DNA of 64,000 bases, taken from the NCBI RefSeq assembly GCF_037976325.1, contig NZ_CP150265.1, positions 6,151,001 through 6,215,000 of the forward strand, in the 5' to 3' direction. Positions within the stretch are counted from its first letter, which is position 1, and each line of letters begins with the position of its first letter. Below are positions 34,084-43,431 of the stretch, in pieces. This DNA comes from Paenibacillus sp. FSL K6-3182 (GTDB taxonomy: Bacteria; Bacillota; Bacilli; Paenibacillales; Paenibacillaceae). The position numbers and the translations under genes are program-made. The notes under the pieces are model-generated. The model worked only from the letters and a program-made list of their open reading frames with translations, was not told where the DNA came from and did no database searches.

Positions 34084-34947
34084 TCAACCGCCCATCAATT
34101 GCAGCAGCTTCGCCTCGAATTGCCCTTGAAGCTGCAGCATGAGATCGCTGAACGTTTGCTCCCACTTATCCGTAATTTCTGCCTCCACATTATCCTTTTC
34201 TGCTTGTGCAATAATTCCCTGCATTTTCGTACTGCATGTCGCTTCCACCTTCGAAAGCCCGTCCATCCATTTCTGGCTTAACTCCTGAAACGCGTAAGGG
34301 TCAGACATATCCAATTGCGCAACACTTGTTTCCGCTCCTGCCAATACATCATTCATATCCTGCGTACACTTAGCTTGAATCTGGACAATCTGCTGCTCAT
34401 ACTTTTCCGTTGACGTAATTGGAGCTTCCGTTTCCGGCACATTTGGCTGATCAGGCGAAGGCGTTGGCTTTGGTTTTGTCGTTGGCGTTGACGTTGAACC
34501 ATCATTCGGCTTCGTCTCCGTCCCTTTGTTCGGTTTAGTTGTACTTGATGGCTTCGTCGTCTGAACGGGCAAAGGATTTTCATTTTCCCCAGCCGGCTTA
34601 TCCGCCTCTTTCTCCGGCAGTACAGCTTCCCCTCCACTTCCAGCAGGCTTACCCGCCACCTGTTCCACTGGTTTTCCGGTTTTGTCAGTCGTTGGCGGTA
34701 CGCCATCTACAGTTGGACTCGTTTTCTCAGGCGCTGTCCCATACAGTTCTTCCTCACTCAGCTGTGCTTGCTCGTTTAATGCTGCGCCATTCGCATTCAC
34801 AATAAGTGATTGTTGTGAGGATTCATTCCAATAGAGACCGCCCCACACAAATAATAGAATAAGCGTTAACGAGCCTAAAATAATATTAATCGTATCCGGC
34901 TTCTGAAGCCGCGGACGCCGTTTCTTCCTTGCATGATGCTTGCTCAT
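34084..34947 (-). CDS. Single-pass membrane protein with long Pro/Thr-rich linker
   Basis: A 287-residue protein. A basic cytoplasmic N-terminus (SKHHARKKRRPRLQK) is followed by one membrane helix (INIILGSLTLILLFVWGGLYW, about 21-41). A long Thr/Pro/Lys/Ser-rich linker (about 65-175) resembles a cell-wall spacer. The C-terminal 110 residues form a helical domain with two Cys (KCTQDMN and TCSTKM) that could pair outside the cell. No enzyme motif is seen. It lies just beyond the terminator of the exopolysaccharide operon and reads in the same direction. Confidence 0.7.
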   Translation of the reverse strand: MSKHHARKKRRPRLQKPDTINIILGSLTLILLFVWGGLYWNESSQQSLIVNANGAALNEQAQLSEEELYGTAPEKTSPTVDGVPPTTDKTGKPVEQVAGKPAGSGGEAVLPEKEADKPAGENENPLPVQTTKPSSTTKPNKGTETKPNDGSTSTPTTKPKPTPSPDQPNVPETEAPITSTEKYEQQIVQIQAKCTQDMNDVLAGAETSVAQLDMSDPYAFQELSQKWMDGLSKVEATCSTKMQGIIAQAEKDNVEAEITDKWEQTFSDLMLQLQGQFEAKLLQLMGG

Positions 34948-34984
34948 ATTATGCTCATACCACCTTCCGTTTTGAATAGAAAGA

Positions 34985-35024
34985 AGCCAGTCTCCTTTCT
35001 CTTAGACGAGAAAGAAGACTGGCT
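34985..35024 (-). terminator. Terminator of the exopolysaccharide operon
   Basis: A long 17-bp imperfect stem (AGCCAGTCTCCTTTCTC against GAGAAAGAAGACTGGCT) starts nine bases past the stop of the triple-repeat gene. On the minus strand a TTCTTTCT stretch follows. No comparable terminator was seen between 35033 and 54121. Confidence 0.75.
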
Positions 35025-35032
35025 GCTTTTTG

Positions 35033-38000
35033 TTAAGATCGCATGATTTCCGTAATAATAGTAGTAAGCAATTTGTTGACCTTGCTTTTCGTTTCGTTTA
35101 TCGCCTTATTTTTCAGCGCGTTCGTTGTTTTTACTTTATTGATCTCATCAACAGCTACATTTCTAGCCTGTACAACATCCATGATCAGTTGTGCCTTCTG
35201 CTCATCGTTGGTCGCTGCTTTCAGCTTTTTCTTAACCTCGTTCAGCTTGCTATCCAATTCTTCAGCTATTCTCTTAAACTCTGCCTTAGGATCAATTTCC
35301 ACATCTTCATTAACGAGCGTCACCTCTTGCTGGAAAATCACTTTAGCAGAGCCGCCGTATGGATTCACTAAAGTCGCTTGAATAACAGCCGTACCATTAG
35401 CAACCTTTTTCGGAATCGTTACTTTCCCTCGCGAATCGACCGTGACATCTTTGCTTCCCGATACTTTCTTCCATTTCAAGAACGAGGATGGCAAAACAGT
35501 GCCAAGCAGCTTCAAACTGTATTCATGCTGCCTTCCGCTAGCCGTAATCTTCACCGCCGAAATAACTTCTGAACGGATATAAGCAACTGTTAATGCGTTA
35601 AGGGCCCGCTCATCATATTTCAGCTTTAGTTGGAATTTAAAAACAGATAGTCGTACATCAGCCGATTTAACACCTAAGTTGTTCAACGCCTCGCTTAATG
35701 CATAATCATCCTTTTTGGATAAAATTTCACCCATGGCTTCCATAATAACCGCATTTATTTTTTCCTTGTTGCCGAGCAGCTGAGCGATCTCCTGCGGCTT
35801 CATATCCGAGATAATGTTGCGAACGGTCCCTTCAACACCCGGACGGTCAGCTCCATCACCGAACAACAAAACGAGGAAATCATCCATGCTGAGGCTTGTT
35901 ACCCCGCCTGCTGCGGCAATCGTCTTCAGTGCAGCACGGAATTCTGGATTCGTTCGTATCGCTTCAAGTCCCTTCGCTTCTGGATCATATTGCAGGGAGC
36001 CTACAGACTGAATAATCTGGAACACAGTCTTCTTCAGCTCCGCTTGGTTAACCGATGCGGGAAGCTTAGGAGCAATTTTGACCCAGACTGGATCAATAAG
36101 TGATTGATCCTTGGCAAAATCAAGCTTGGCGATCTCATCGCGCAAATTGCGTACATCCTGCACATCCGAAGGATCTCCAGCAAGCAGTGCCGCGTGAAGC
36201 TTATTCATTCTCTCAAGGAATTCTTCAGCCGGGAAGTGTTCTCCCTCTCCATTTGTAGCTGTTAACGTAACCTCTTTCTCAAAAATAACTTTAGCTTGTC
36301 CACCATATGGGTTAATCAATGTCGCTTGAACAACCGCCGATCCGCTGGCAACGCCTCGCGGAAGCGTAACCGTACCACCAGAAGATACTTTCACATCTTT
36401 GCTTCCAGAAACTTTGCTCCACCGCAGCGCAAGCGGCGGAACATCCACGCCGAACACCTTCAAGCTGAATTTTTGCTCACGGCCATCTTCACTGACTTTA
36501 ACAGCCTCGACAGCTTCAGAGCGCATATGAGCGATAATTAGCGCTTGAATTGCTGGCTCATCCATCTTCAATCGAGCTTGGAAGTTAAGCATGGTTGCAG
36601 CAGACTCCTCCGCCGTTACACCCAACTGGCTTAAAACGGAGCTGAACTTATAATTGCCGGTTTCACTTAGCAGCTCCTCTGTCTTCTGGAGCAGCAGTGC
36701 GGAAATCGCTTGCTTATCTCCAATCAACTGCAGCAGCTGAGTCGGTGACAGGCTGGCAAGCTTCTGCCTTATAGCGCCATCTACACCTGGGTTAACGCCA
36801 CCATCGCCAAATAAAAACATGAGAATATCGTCTATTACAAAGCTAGTTTCACCGCCTCCGGCTGCTCCAAGCTCAGCTAACACAGCACGATATTCAGGAT
36901 TTTTGCGAATCTCCTCTAAACTTGCAGCCTGCGGGTCATATGGAATCAAGCTAATCTCCTTAACCATATTGAATAAAACAGCCTTCAGCTTTGCTTGGTC
37001 TGCTTCTGCGGGCAGCTTAGCTGCAATCTTCTTCCAAATCGGATCAATTAAATTGTGATCCTTAGCGAAGTCCAGCCCAGCAAGCTCATCACGCAAATTG
37101 CGAACGGCTCCAACATCTGCTGGATCTCCTGCTGCTAGAGCAGAATACAGCTTATTCATCCGCGCAAGGAATGACTCCACAGGAAACTCGGTCTCATGCG
37201 AAATTGCAGCGTTTAAGGTAACCTCTTGCTCAAATATGACTTTCGCCGAGCCACCGTATGGATTGATCAGCTTAGCCTGAATAACAGCTGTACCGGTTTT
37301 CGCAGCATCCGGTATAGTAACGACACCCGTAGGCAATACCTTTACATTAGAATCACCGGATACCTTTGACCACTGCAGAACTTGTGGGAAAAGATATACG
37401 CCGAATACATTTAAGCTATACGAATGTACACGACCAGTGTAGTCTATTTTCACGCTTGACTTCACGCTTGAACGAATATACGCCACAGTCATCGCGCTGA
37501 TCGCAGGCTCGTCCTTCTGAAGCTTCACCTGGAAGTTTTGTACGGTCGCTCTTACATCCTTCGGCGTCACGCCTAAATTTTTCAAAATAGAGCTGAACTT
37601 GTACTCATTCGTCTCACCCATCAGCTTCTCCATCGCCTGAAGAAGAACCGTTACAATGCCCTGCTTATTGCCAAGCAGCAAAATCAGCTCCTCCGGAGAC
37701 TTCTCCCCGATCAGGCTGCCAATCGTTCCTTCAACGCCTTTACGGCTGCTGCCATCGCCAAACATAAAGACGAGAAAGTCTTCCAATCTAATGTTCTCGT
37801 CACCGCCTGCAGCTGCAATCGTCTTCAAGGTTGCTCGAAATTCTGGATTCGTGCGAATAGCCTCCAAATCAGAGGCTTCAGGGTCGTAACGGAAGGAGCC
37901 TACAGCCTTGATCAACCGGAACAGGCTCGCTTTAAGTTCCGCTTTGTCGGCAGACTCAGGAAGCTTCTCGCTAATTTTTGTCCAAATCGGATCGATCAGC

Positions 38001-38275
38001 TGCTGGTTTGTTGCTTCATCCAGACCGGCAATTTCATCTCGCAAATTTTTAACCTCTTGCATGTCCGTCTTGTCCCCAGCTGCTAGTGCAGCATATAGAG
38101 CCTGCATACGCTCCAAAAACACGCTTGAAGGCAGCGCAGCTTCTGCAGCACTCGCCGCTTGAACAAATCCCAGCTTCTCGGTCAGCCCTTTCTGGCTGAG
38201 CGGTAATCCGCCTAGCGATGCTGTAAGCATGGAGATCGCCAGCGCGGATAAGGTTACTTTTTTTCGAAACGTCAT
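35033..38275 (-). CDS. Secreted triple-repeat protein at the end of the exopolysaccharide operon
   Basis: A 1,080-residue protein with a signal peptide (RKKVTLSALAISMLTASLGG). Three repeats of about 315 residues follow (about 48-355, 362-675, 681-980). Each has a helical half (FLERMxxLxAALxAGD, LRDEIAxLD, LIDPxWxKI, AIRTNPEFRA, FGDG) and a beta half with an Ig-like strand pattern (RWSKVSGSKDVKV, INPYGGxAKVIFEQEVTL). A C-terminal coiled coil (about 990-1075; EFKRIAEELDSKLNEVKKKLK) ends the chain. No catalytic motif, SLH or sortase signal is seen. The start at 38275 fits AGGTG six bases upstream; an ATG at 38284 is an alternative. It lies close behind ugd and before the terminator, so it should be made with the polymer. 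It may bind it; that is inference. Confidence 0.85.
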   Translation of the reverse strand: MTFRKKVTLSALAISMLTASLGGLPLSQKGLTEKLGFVQAASAAEAALPSSVFLERMQALYAALAAGDKTDMQEVKNLRDEIAGLDEATNQQLIDPIWTKISEKLPESADKAELKASLFRLIKAVGSFRYDPEASDLEAIRTNPEFRATLKTIAAAGGDENIRLEDFLVFMFGDGSSRKGVEGTIGSLIGEKSPEELILLLGNKQGIVTVLLQAMEKLMGETNEYKFSSILKNLGVTPKDVRATVQNFQVKLQKDEPAISAMTVAYIRSSVKSSVKIDYTGRVHSYSLNVFGVYLFPQVLQWSKVSGDSNVKVLPTGVVTIPDAAKTGTAVIQAKLINPYGGSAKVIFEQEVTLNAAISHETEFPVESFLARMNKLYSALAAGDPADVGAVRNLRDELAGLDFAKDHNLIDPIWKKIAAKLPAEADQAKLKAVLFNMVKEISLIPYDPQAASLEEIRKNPEYRAVLAELGAAGGGETSFVIDDILMFLFGDGGVNPGVDGAIRQKLASLSPTQLLQLIGDKQAISALLLQKTEELLSETGNYKFSSVLSQLGVTAEESAATMLNFQARLKMDEPAIQALIIAHMRSEAVEAVKVSEDGREQKFSLKVFGVDVPPLALRWSKVSGSKDVKVSSGGTVTLPRGVASGSAVVQATLINPYGGQAKVIFEKEVTLTATNGEGEHFPAEEFLERMNKLHAALLAGDPSDVQDVRNLRDEIAKLDFAKDQSLIDPVWVKIAPKLPASVNQAELKKTVFQIIQSVGSLQYDPEAKGLEAIRTNPEFRAALKTIAAAGGVTSLSMDDFLVLLFGDGADRPGVEGTVRNIISDMKPQEIAQLLGNKEKINAVIMEAMGEILSKKDDYALSEALNNLGVKSADVRLSVFKFQLKLKYDERALNALTVAYIRSEVISAVKITASGRQHEYSLKLLGTVLPSSFLKWKKVSGSKDVTVDSRGKVTIPKKVANGTAVIQATLVNPYGGSAKVIFQQEVTLVNEDVEIDPKAEFKRIAEELDSKLNEVKKKLKAATNDEQKAQLIMDVVQARNVAVDEINKVKTTNALKNKAINETKSKVNKLLTTIITEIMRS

Positions 38276-38303
38276 TTCATTCACCTCTGGTCATTAGTTT
38301 GGT

Positions 38304-39644
38304 TTAAAATTGCAATACAGGTATTTGCTGCTTTACGCCTTGATTAAGGCTAGGGCGGCCTACGGAGTAATAAACAAATTCAGTACCAACCAAATGCTCC
38401 TCTTCGAAAACATTGCGGCCGTCAATCAGAATCGGACTTTTTAATACTTGTTGAAGCAGTCCAAGGTCAACATGTGAGAACTCCTCCCACTCTGTCAGCA
38501 AGCAAAGCGCATCCGCATCTTTTGCCGCTTCCATCGCGTCCTCACACCATTCAACACCGCTAATTTCATATAAAGTACGGAAGTTGTCAGTCGCAATAGG
38601 GTCATAAGCCTTGACCTTAACGCCGTTGTCCACCAAATGTTGAATAATTTCCGATGCTGGCGAATCGCGCACATCATCGGTATTCGGCTTGAATGCAAGC
38701 CCCCATACTGCAATCGTCTTACCTGAAAGCTCACCTTGAAATATCGTCTCCAGCTTGCGAATGACGTTAAAGCGTTGATCCTGATTGACCTCTACTACCG
38801 AGCGCAGCAGCTTGAACTCATAATCAACATGTCCGGCAATTTGAATTAAGGCGCTTGTATCTTTAGGAAAACAAGAGCCCCCGTAGCCGATTCCCGCTTT
38901 TAGGAACGATGGGCCAATTCGCTTGTCATAACCCATTCCTTCAGCTACCTTCGTTACATCTGCGCCTACCTTCTCGCAAATATTAGCGATCTCATTGATA
39001 AATGATATTTTGGTAGCTAGAAATGCATTGGACGCATATTTAATCATTTCAGCGCTGCGAATATCTGTAATAACGATTTGTTCCGTTAAAGGAATATGAA
39101 GCAGCTTCATAATTTCTGCTGCGCTTTGTGAGCTGGCTCCAATAATAATGCGATCGGGATGCAGCGTATCTTGTATCGCCGAGCCCTCGCGCAAAAACTC
39201 TGGCAGCGAGATACTGTCAAACAACTCACTCGTGTGGGAGGCGATGACGGTTGCTAGACGTTCATTCGTTCCAACGGGTACAGTGCTTTTTACCGCTATG
39301 ATTTTATAACCGTTCATCGCCTTTGCAATCTCTATGGCTGCTTGGTCAATGTAAGATAGATTAGCCTCGCCATTTGGCAGCGGAGGTGTTCCTACCGCCA
39401 AAATAATAATGTCCGATTGCTGTACCGCGCTTCGCAAATCAGTCGTGAAGGTGAGCATTCCTGCTGCTCGGTTCGACGCTGCTAGCTCCTTGAGGCCTGG
39501 CTCATAGATCGGAATGCCGCCAGCGTTTAGTGTCTCAATTTTGCGCGGGTCCTTGTCTACGCAAATGACGCGATTGCCAAGCTCCGCATAACAAATGCCC
39601 GACACGAGCCCCACGTAGCCAGTTCCAATAACCGTGATGTTCAT
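38304..39644 (-). CDS. ugd: UDP-glucose 6-dehydrogenase
   Basis: A 446-residue enzyme oxidising UDP-glucose to UDP-glucuronate with two NAD. It has the N-terminal NAD motif VIGTGYVGLVSG, VGTPPLPNGEA, the helical dimer core (KYASNAFLATKISFINEIA), the catalytic Cys in GYGGSCFPKD and the C-terminal UDP-binding domain (VWGLAFKPNTDDVRDSPA). It supplies glucuronate for an acidic polymer. The start at 39644 follows AAGGAG; the 14 upstream residues are excluded because they overlap the ManC C-terminus. It sits between manC and the triple-repeat gene. Confidence 0.94.
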   Translation of the reverse strand: MNITVIGTGYVGLVSGICYAELGNRVICVDKDPRKIETLNAGGIPIYEPGLKELAASNRAAGMLTFTTDLRSAVQQSDIIILAVGTPPLPNGEANLSYIDQAAIEIAKAMNGYKIIAVKSTVPVGTNERLATVIASHTSELFDSISLPEFLREGSAIQDTLHPDRIIIGASSQSAAEIMKLLHIPLTEQIVITDIRSAEMIKYASNAFLATKISFINEIANICEKVGADVTKVAEGMGYDKRIGPSFLKAGIGYGGSCFPKDTSALIQIAGHVDYEFKLLRSVVEVNQDQRFNVIRKLETIFQGELSGKTIAVWGLAFKPNTDDVRDSPASEIIQHLVDNGVKVKAYDPIATDNFRTLYEISGVEWCEDAMEAAKDADALCLLTEWEEFSHVDLGLLQQVLKSPILIDGRNVFEEEHLVGTEFVYYSVGRPSLNQGVKQQIPVLQF

Positions 39645-39673
39645 GCTATTCGCTCCTTCATTGAATGATTTAT

Positions 39674-41041
39674 TTATACGGTGCATAGTTGCATAATCTC
39701 ATTCCAATCGAAGGCAAGCCGGACGATGTCCTCTTCAATAAGCTCCGTCCCTGTCTGAATTTCGATAATGTCCATTTCTGTTTCTGCGCGCAGGCTATGA
39801 AGGCTTTCTTTCGATATCGTTAGCACATCGCCCGATTTCACTTCAAAGCTTCGACCATTCAGCACCATGACGCCATGTCCGGCAACAATCGTCCATACCT
39901 CGTCTCTCAGCAGATGATATTGATAGCTTAAGTTCCGTTCTGGCGCAACGCATATTCGTTTAGTCAGCACTTCCTTGCCGTCGGGATATTTCAAATAATC
40001 AAGCACACGATAGCGGCCCCAACGACGCTCCTCATACATCGGACGCTGGTCGGAATGCTTCATGACCTCCTTGATCATAGGACTAGCCGCTTTGTCCGAT
40101 ACCAAAATTCCGTCCGGACTCGCCGCTACAATGACATTCGATACATTCAGCAGAGTAATCGGGATGTCGAGCTCATTAATGACATGCGTGTTCGTTGAAT
40201 CTCCCGAAATAATCCCTTTTCCAATAAGCGGCGTTTCAATTTCCTCGGTCAAGGTGTTCCAAGTTCCAAGGTCTTTCCAATCGCCCTCATATGGCAATGC
40301 CACGATATGATTGGACTTTTCTACGATTTCATAGTCAAAGCTGTTTTTCGGCATCTTCCCGTATTGCTTCAGCATCTCGTCGTATTGAATCGGCAGTTCA
40401 TTAGCAATCAGAATGTTAATGAGAAAATCAAGCTTGAATGCAAAAACCCCGCAGTTCCAAAGTGCAGCCTGCTCAATCATGGCTGCCGCTTCTTCTTCGC
40501 GGGGTTTTTCTCTAAAGCTGTTTACATTGACATAATTGTTCGCCTCAGCTGCAAGCTCAGGAACGATATAACCGTATTTTTCCGAAGGATACGTTGGCTT
40601 CACGCCCATAAGCGCTAAATCTGCTCCCGATTCATTCAAAACCAGCTCAAGCTCCTTCGTCTTATGGAAAAACGATTGCTCCACGTAGGGATCAACTGGC
40701 ATGACAACGACTGTTTCATTCAAGCTTACACCTTGCACCGAATATAAATAGGTTGCTGCGAGCGCGATAGCGGGGAAGGTGTCCCTTCTTTCCGGCTCGA
40801 CGATCACTTCAATCTCGCTTCCGAGCTGACTATGGATCATATCTACCTGCGGCTTGCTTGTTGCGATATAAGCATGCTCGCGTAAACCCGCCTTCGTGAT
40901 TTGTCCCCATACGCGCTGAACCATCGATTCACGCTCGCCGCTCTCGTCTTTTAGCACCTTCAAAAACTGCTTGGATCTCGATTCGTTCGACAACGGCCAC
41001 AGCCGCTTGCCCGAGCCTCCGGATAGAAGAACAATCTTCAT
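39674..41041 (-). CDS. manC: Mannose-1-phosphate guanylyltransferase / mannose-6-phosphate isomerase
   Basis: A 455-residue bifunctional enzyme. The N-terminal nucleotidyltransferase has LLSGGSGKRLWPLS (5-18) and FREKPR; the C-terminal cupin isomerase has QYHLLRDEVWTIVAGHG. It converts mannose 6-phosphate towards GDP-mannose. No GDP-mannose dehydratase or fucose synthase lies in the window, so mannose rather than fucose is the likely product sugar. AGGAGG precedes the ATG. Confidence 0.92.
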   Translation of the reverse strand: MKIVLLSGGSGKRLWPLSNESRSKQFLKVLKDESGERESMVQRVWGQITKAGLREHAYIATSKPQVDMIHSQLGSEIEVIVEPERRDTFPAIALAATYLYSVQGVSLNETVVVMPVDPYVEQSFFHKTKELELVLNESGADLALMGVKPTYPSEKYGYIVPELAAEANNYVNVNSFREKPREEEAAAMIEQAALWNCGVFAFKLDFLINILIANELPIQYDEMLKQYGKMPKNSFDYEIVEKSNHIVALPYEGDWKDLGTWNTLTEEIETPLIGKGIISGDSTNTHVINELDIPITLLNVSNVIVAASPDGILVSDKAASPMIKEVMKHSDQRPMYEERRWGRYRVLDYLKYPDGKEVLTKRICVAPERNLSYQYHLLRDEVWTIVAGHGVMVLNGRSFEVKSGDVLTISKESLHSLRAETEMDIIEIQTGTELIEEDIVRLAFDWNEIMQLCTV

Positions 41042-41114
41042 GTTGATTCCTCCTAATCGTTTTTATGATACGGTGATTCGATTCGTACTTACTCTCTTCG
41101 ATATGCCAAGATCA

Positions 41115-42068
41115 TTATGCTTCGTTCTTCACCACCAGCTGCGCTGACTTGATCCCGCTGGTCCATGTATTGTAGTAGTTCGAGTTTTTGCCATATGAGT
41201 TATCGAGCAGCGTATTAGGCTTGTCCATCAAGCAGGATAATATATGCCCGTGCAGCCTAGAGGTTTGCACGATGCGATAGCCGCTGAAGCGCTTGACCGC
41301 TTTGTCTACGAGATAGTCGGAGTACTTGCCCCATATCGCCTGCATCGGCAGAGGGACACCGCTTTTCGTCATCATTTGCCCGATCATCTTAATTGATTTT
41401 TTCTCGACGCGATTGTATAGGGAAGCCCAGTCCAAATAATCGCCTCTCCCTGCCAGTTCAAAGCTCGCCTGCTCGCTTGTCTTCTCGATGTCGGTACGGA
41501 AGAAGCAGAGCAGCTCCTTGCCGGGGCTGCTTTTGGGCAAAATCGGCCACAGCTGATGTGCCATATCCGGCGATAAGTATACGCAGCATTTATCAAATTT
41601 TTGAGCTGCTATCCCATAGGACAGCGTATCCCGCACAAAAAGATGAACATCCTTATGCGCGTTAAAAATACGCGCCGTGCGATCATACTCCGCTTCCTTC
41701 TCGAAGAAAATCGTCTGCGGCAGCAGTACAATTCGGTGATTAGGATAATCCTTTACGATTTTCTCCCGCAGCTTCTGATGAACCGGGTACAAATCACCAA
41801 AGTTGCCTCCGCCTTGAAGGACGATAATTTGATCATTCGGAATGGTCAGCTTGTCTGGAAAATCAAGAACGCTATAACGCGCAGCCACGCGGATATGATT
41901 GTCTTTAAAAAACGCCTCTGCACCCTTCATAATGAGCAAATCGCCGCCATTGTTGTAAACGGGATAATCGATATAATAAATGCTTGAACCCGGTGGTATC
42001 ACCTTCGTAATTCGGAGAAGCATCTTTTTGAGCCCCTCCATCGGATGTACCTGTGCTTCAACTTGCAT
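41115..42068 (-). CDS. Polysaccharide pyruvyl transferase family protein
   Basis: A 317-residue protein of the CsaB/EpsO/WcaK family. Blocks are YNNGGDLLIMKGAEAFF (about 39-55), VLQGGGNFGDLYP, LLPQTIFF, FVRDTLSYG and SRLHGHILSCL with the conserved HGH. It adds a pyruvate ketal to a sugar of the repeating unit from phosphoenolpyruvate, which gives the polymer acidity. Its ribosome binding site (AAAGGAG) lies within the end of the flippase gene, which suggests coupling. Confidence 0.88.
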   Translation of the reverse strand: MQVEAQVHPMEGLKKMLLRITKVIPPGSSIYYIDYPVYNNGGDLLIMKGAEAFFKDNHIRVAARYSVLDFPDKLTIPNDQIIVLQGGGNFGDLYPVHQKLREKIVKDYPNHRIVLLPQTIFFEKEAEYDRTARIFNAHKDVHLFVRDTLSYGIAAQKFDKCCVYLSPDMAHQLWPILPKSSPGKELLCFFRTDIEKTSEQASFELAGRGDYLDWASLYNRVEKKSIKMIGQMMTKSGVPLPMQAIWGKYSDYLVDKAVKRFSGYRIVQTSRLHGHILSCLMDKPNTLLDNSYGKNSNYYNTWTSGIKSAQLVVKNEA

Positions 42069-42069
42069 A

Positions 42070-43422
42070 TCAACGCGCTCCTTTACGTTGTTTTTTGTCT
42101 TTCAAACGCTCAATTAAAAAACGGAAATCATTTTTATCAAACAACATCCCTGATAGCTTTACTTGGAAAATAATTCTCATCGAGGCCAACGTCACTACTA
42201 AACGAATGACTGCGCCAATTAATAAAGCAAGTGCAATTCCATTTAGCCCATACAGGGGTGTAAACAGAAAAAACAATCCAATGGTTGCCGCTAAGGCTAT
42301 AAGCTGACGGACAAGTACCAACCCAGGTCGGCCCATTGCATTAAACGAGGATGCCAAAATCCATGAGCCGCCACCGAGAATGCATTCGAACGACAGCAGA
42401 TAGAAGGCTCCGCTTGCTTCAAGGAACGGCGCTCCGAACAGGATGCCCATCAGATAACGCCCGATGAACATGCTCGGGATGACTACAATCGTCATCAGCA
42501 GCATCGATAACCGAAACGCCCTGCCTACCGTTGCGATAATGGCTGATTTCTCCATGCCGGTAACCTTCGGGAACACAACATTCGTAATCGCCATCTGTAC
42601 GACATTGAATACGCGGGACAGCGCATAAACGACCGTGTACAGCCCTAGCTCTCTAGCAGTCAGCATCGATAGAATGACAAGCTTGTCAAACTGTGTGTAC
42701 AGCGTACCGAGAAGCTCCACTCCGAACACTTTGCTGCCATAGCCGAATAACGCTTTCGCTGCCAGCCGATTGCCGAGTCCCTTCAACCAGTTCATCTGAA
42801 GCGTTTCTCTTAAACTATAGAGTGACCATGAAACGACAAGCACGCTGGTTACGAGAAATACAAGCGAAGCATTATGCAGGCTTAAATCACCTATTGCCCA
42901 TAACCCCAAGAGCCCAACCAGATTGCACAGCGGAACCAATAAACGCACACCGTTATAAATGTTAAACTTGCCAGTACTTTGCGCCAGCGCAGATATTAAA
43001 TTGATAGCGAGCAGAATCGGCAGCATGAGTACCGTATACCATCTCGTAATTTGAATGATGTCAGCAGGATAGTTGCCAAGCCATACCGGCAGCCATACCC
43101 ACGCGACCACGCCAATAATGATGCTGACTGGAATTTGAAATAGAAAACCAGCTCTAACAAAATCGCTGCCGCTGCCTTTGTTTTGCTTCATATTATAAAT
43201 AAGAGAGGTCGGCAGGCCGAAGCCAACAAGACCCGCGAGAAGCGTTGGCCAAAACAAAATGGCTGAAAATTCGCCCTTGCCAACAACGCCGAACATACGC
43301 GCCGTCACAATGGAAGTCAGCGTGCTGATAACCATGACTAGCAGGTTCGTTGCACTCGTGCGCATAATCGTTTGAACGAGGCCGTTGCCTCTCCACGCTT
43401 TAGAAATAGCAAGCTGTGCCAT
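42070..43422 (-). CDS. Wzx-type lipid-linked oligosaccharide flippase
   Basis: A 450-residue integral membrane protein with about 12 segments, of the MOP/polysaccharide-export superfamily. Visible are SATNLLVMVISTLTSIVTARMFGVVGKGEFS and the TM7-loop region FGVELLGTLYTQFDKLVILSMLTARELGLYTVVYAL. It would flip the undecaprenyl-linked repeating unit across the membrane. The C-terminus is basic and cytoplasmic. It lies between a GT2 gene and the pyruvyltransferase gene. Confidence 0.9.
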   Translation of the reverse strand: MAQLAISKAWRGNGLVQTIMRTSATNLLVMVISTLTSIVTARMFGVVGKGEFSAILFWPTLLAGLVGFGLPTSLIYNMKQNKGSGSDFVRAGFLFQIPVSIIIGVVAWVWLPVWLGNYPADIIQITRWYTVLMLPILLAINLISALAQSTGKFNIYNGVRLLVPLCNLVGLLGLWAIGDLSLHNASLVFLVTSVLVVSWSLYSLRETLQMNWLKGLGNRLAAKALFGYGSKVFGVELLGTLYTQFDKLVILSMLTARELGLYTVVYALSRVFNVVQMAITNVVFPKVTGMEKSAIIATVGRAFRLSMLLMTIVVIPSMFIGRYLMGILFGAPFLEASGAFYLLSFECILGGGSWILASSFNAMGRPGLVLVRQLIALAATIGLFFLFTPLYGLNGIALALLIGAVIRLVVTLASMRIIFQVKLSGMLFDKNDFRFLIERLKDKKQRKGAR

Positions 43423-43431
43423 AGCTTTCCG

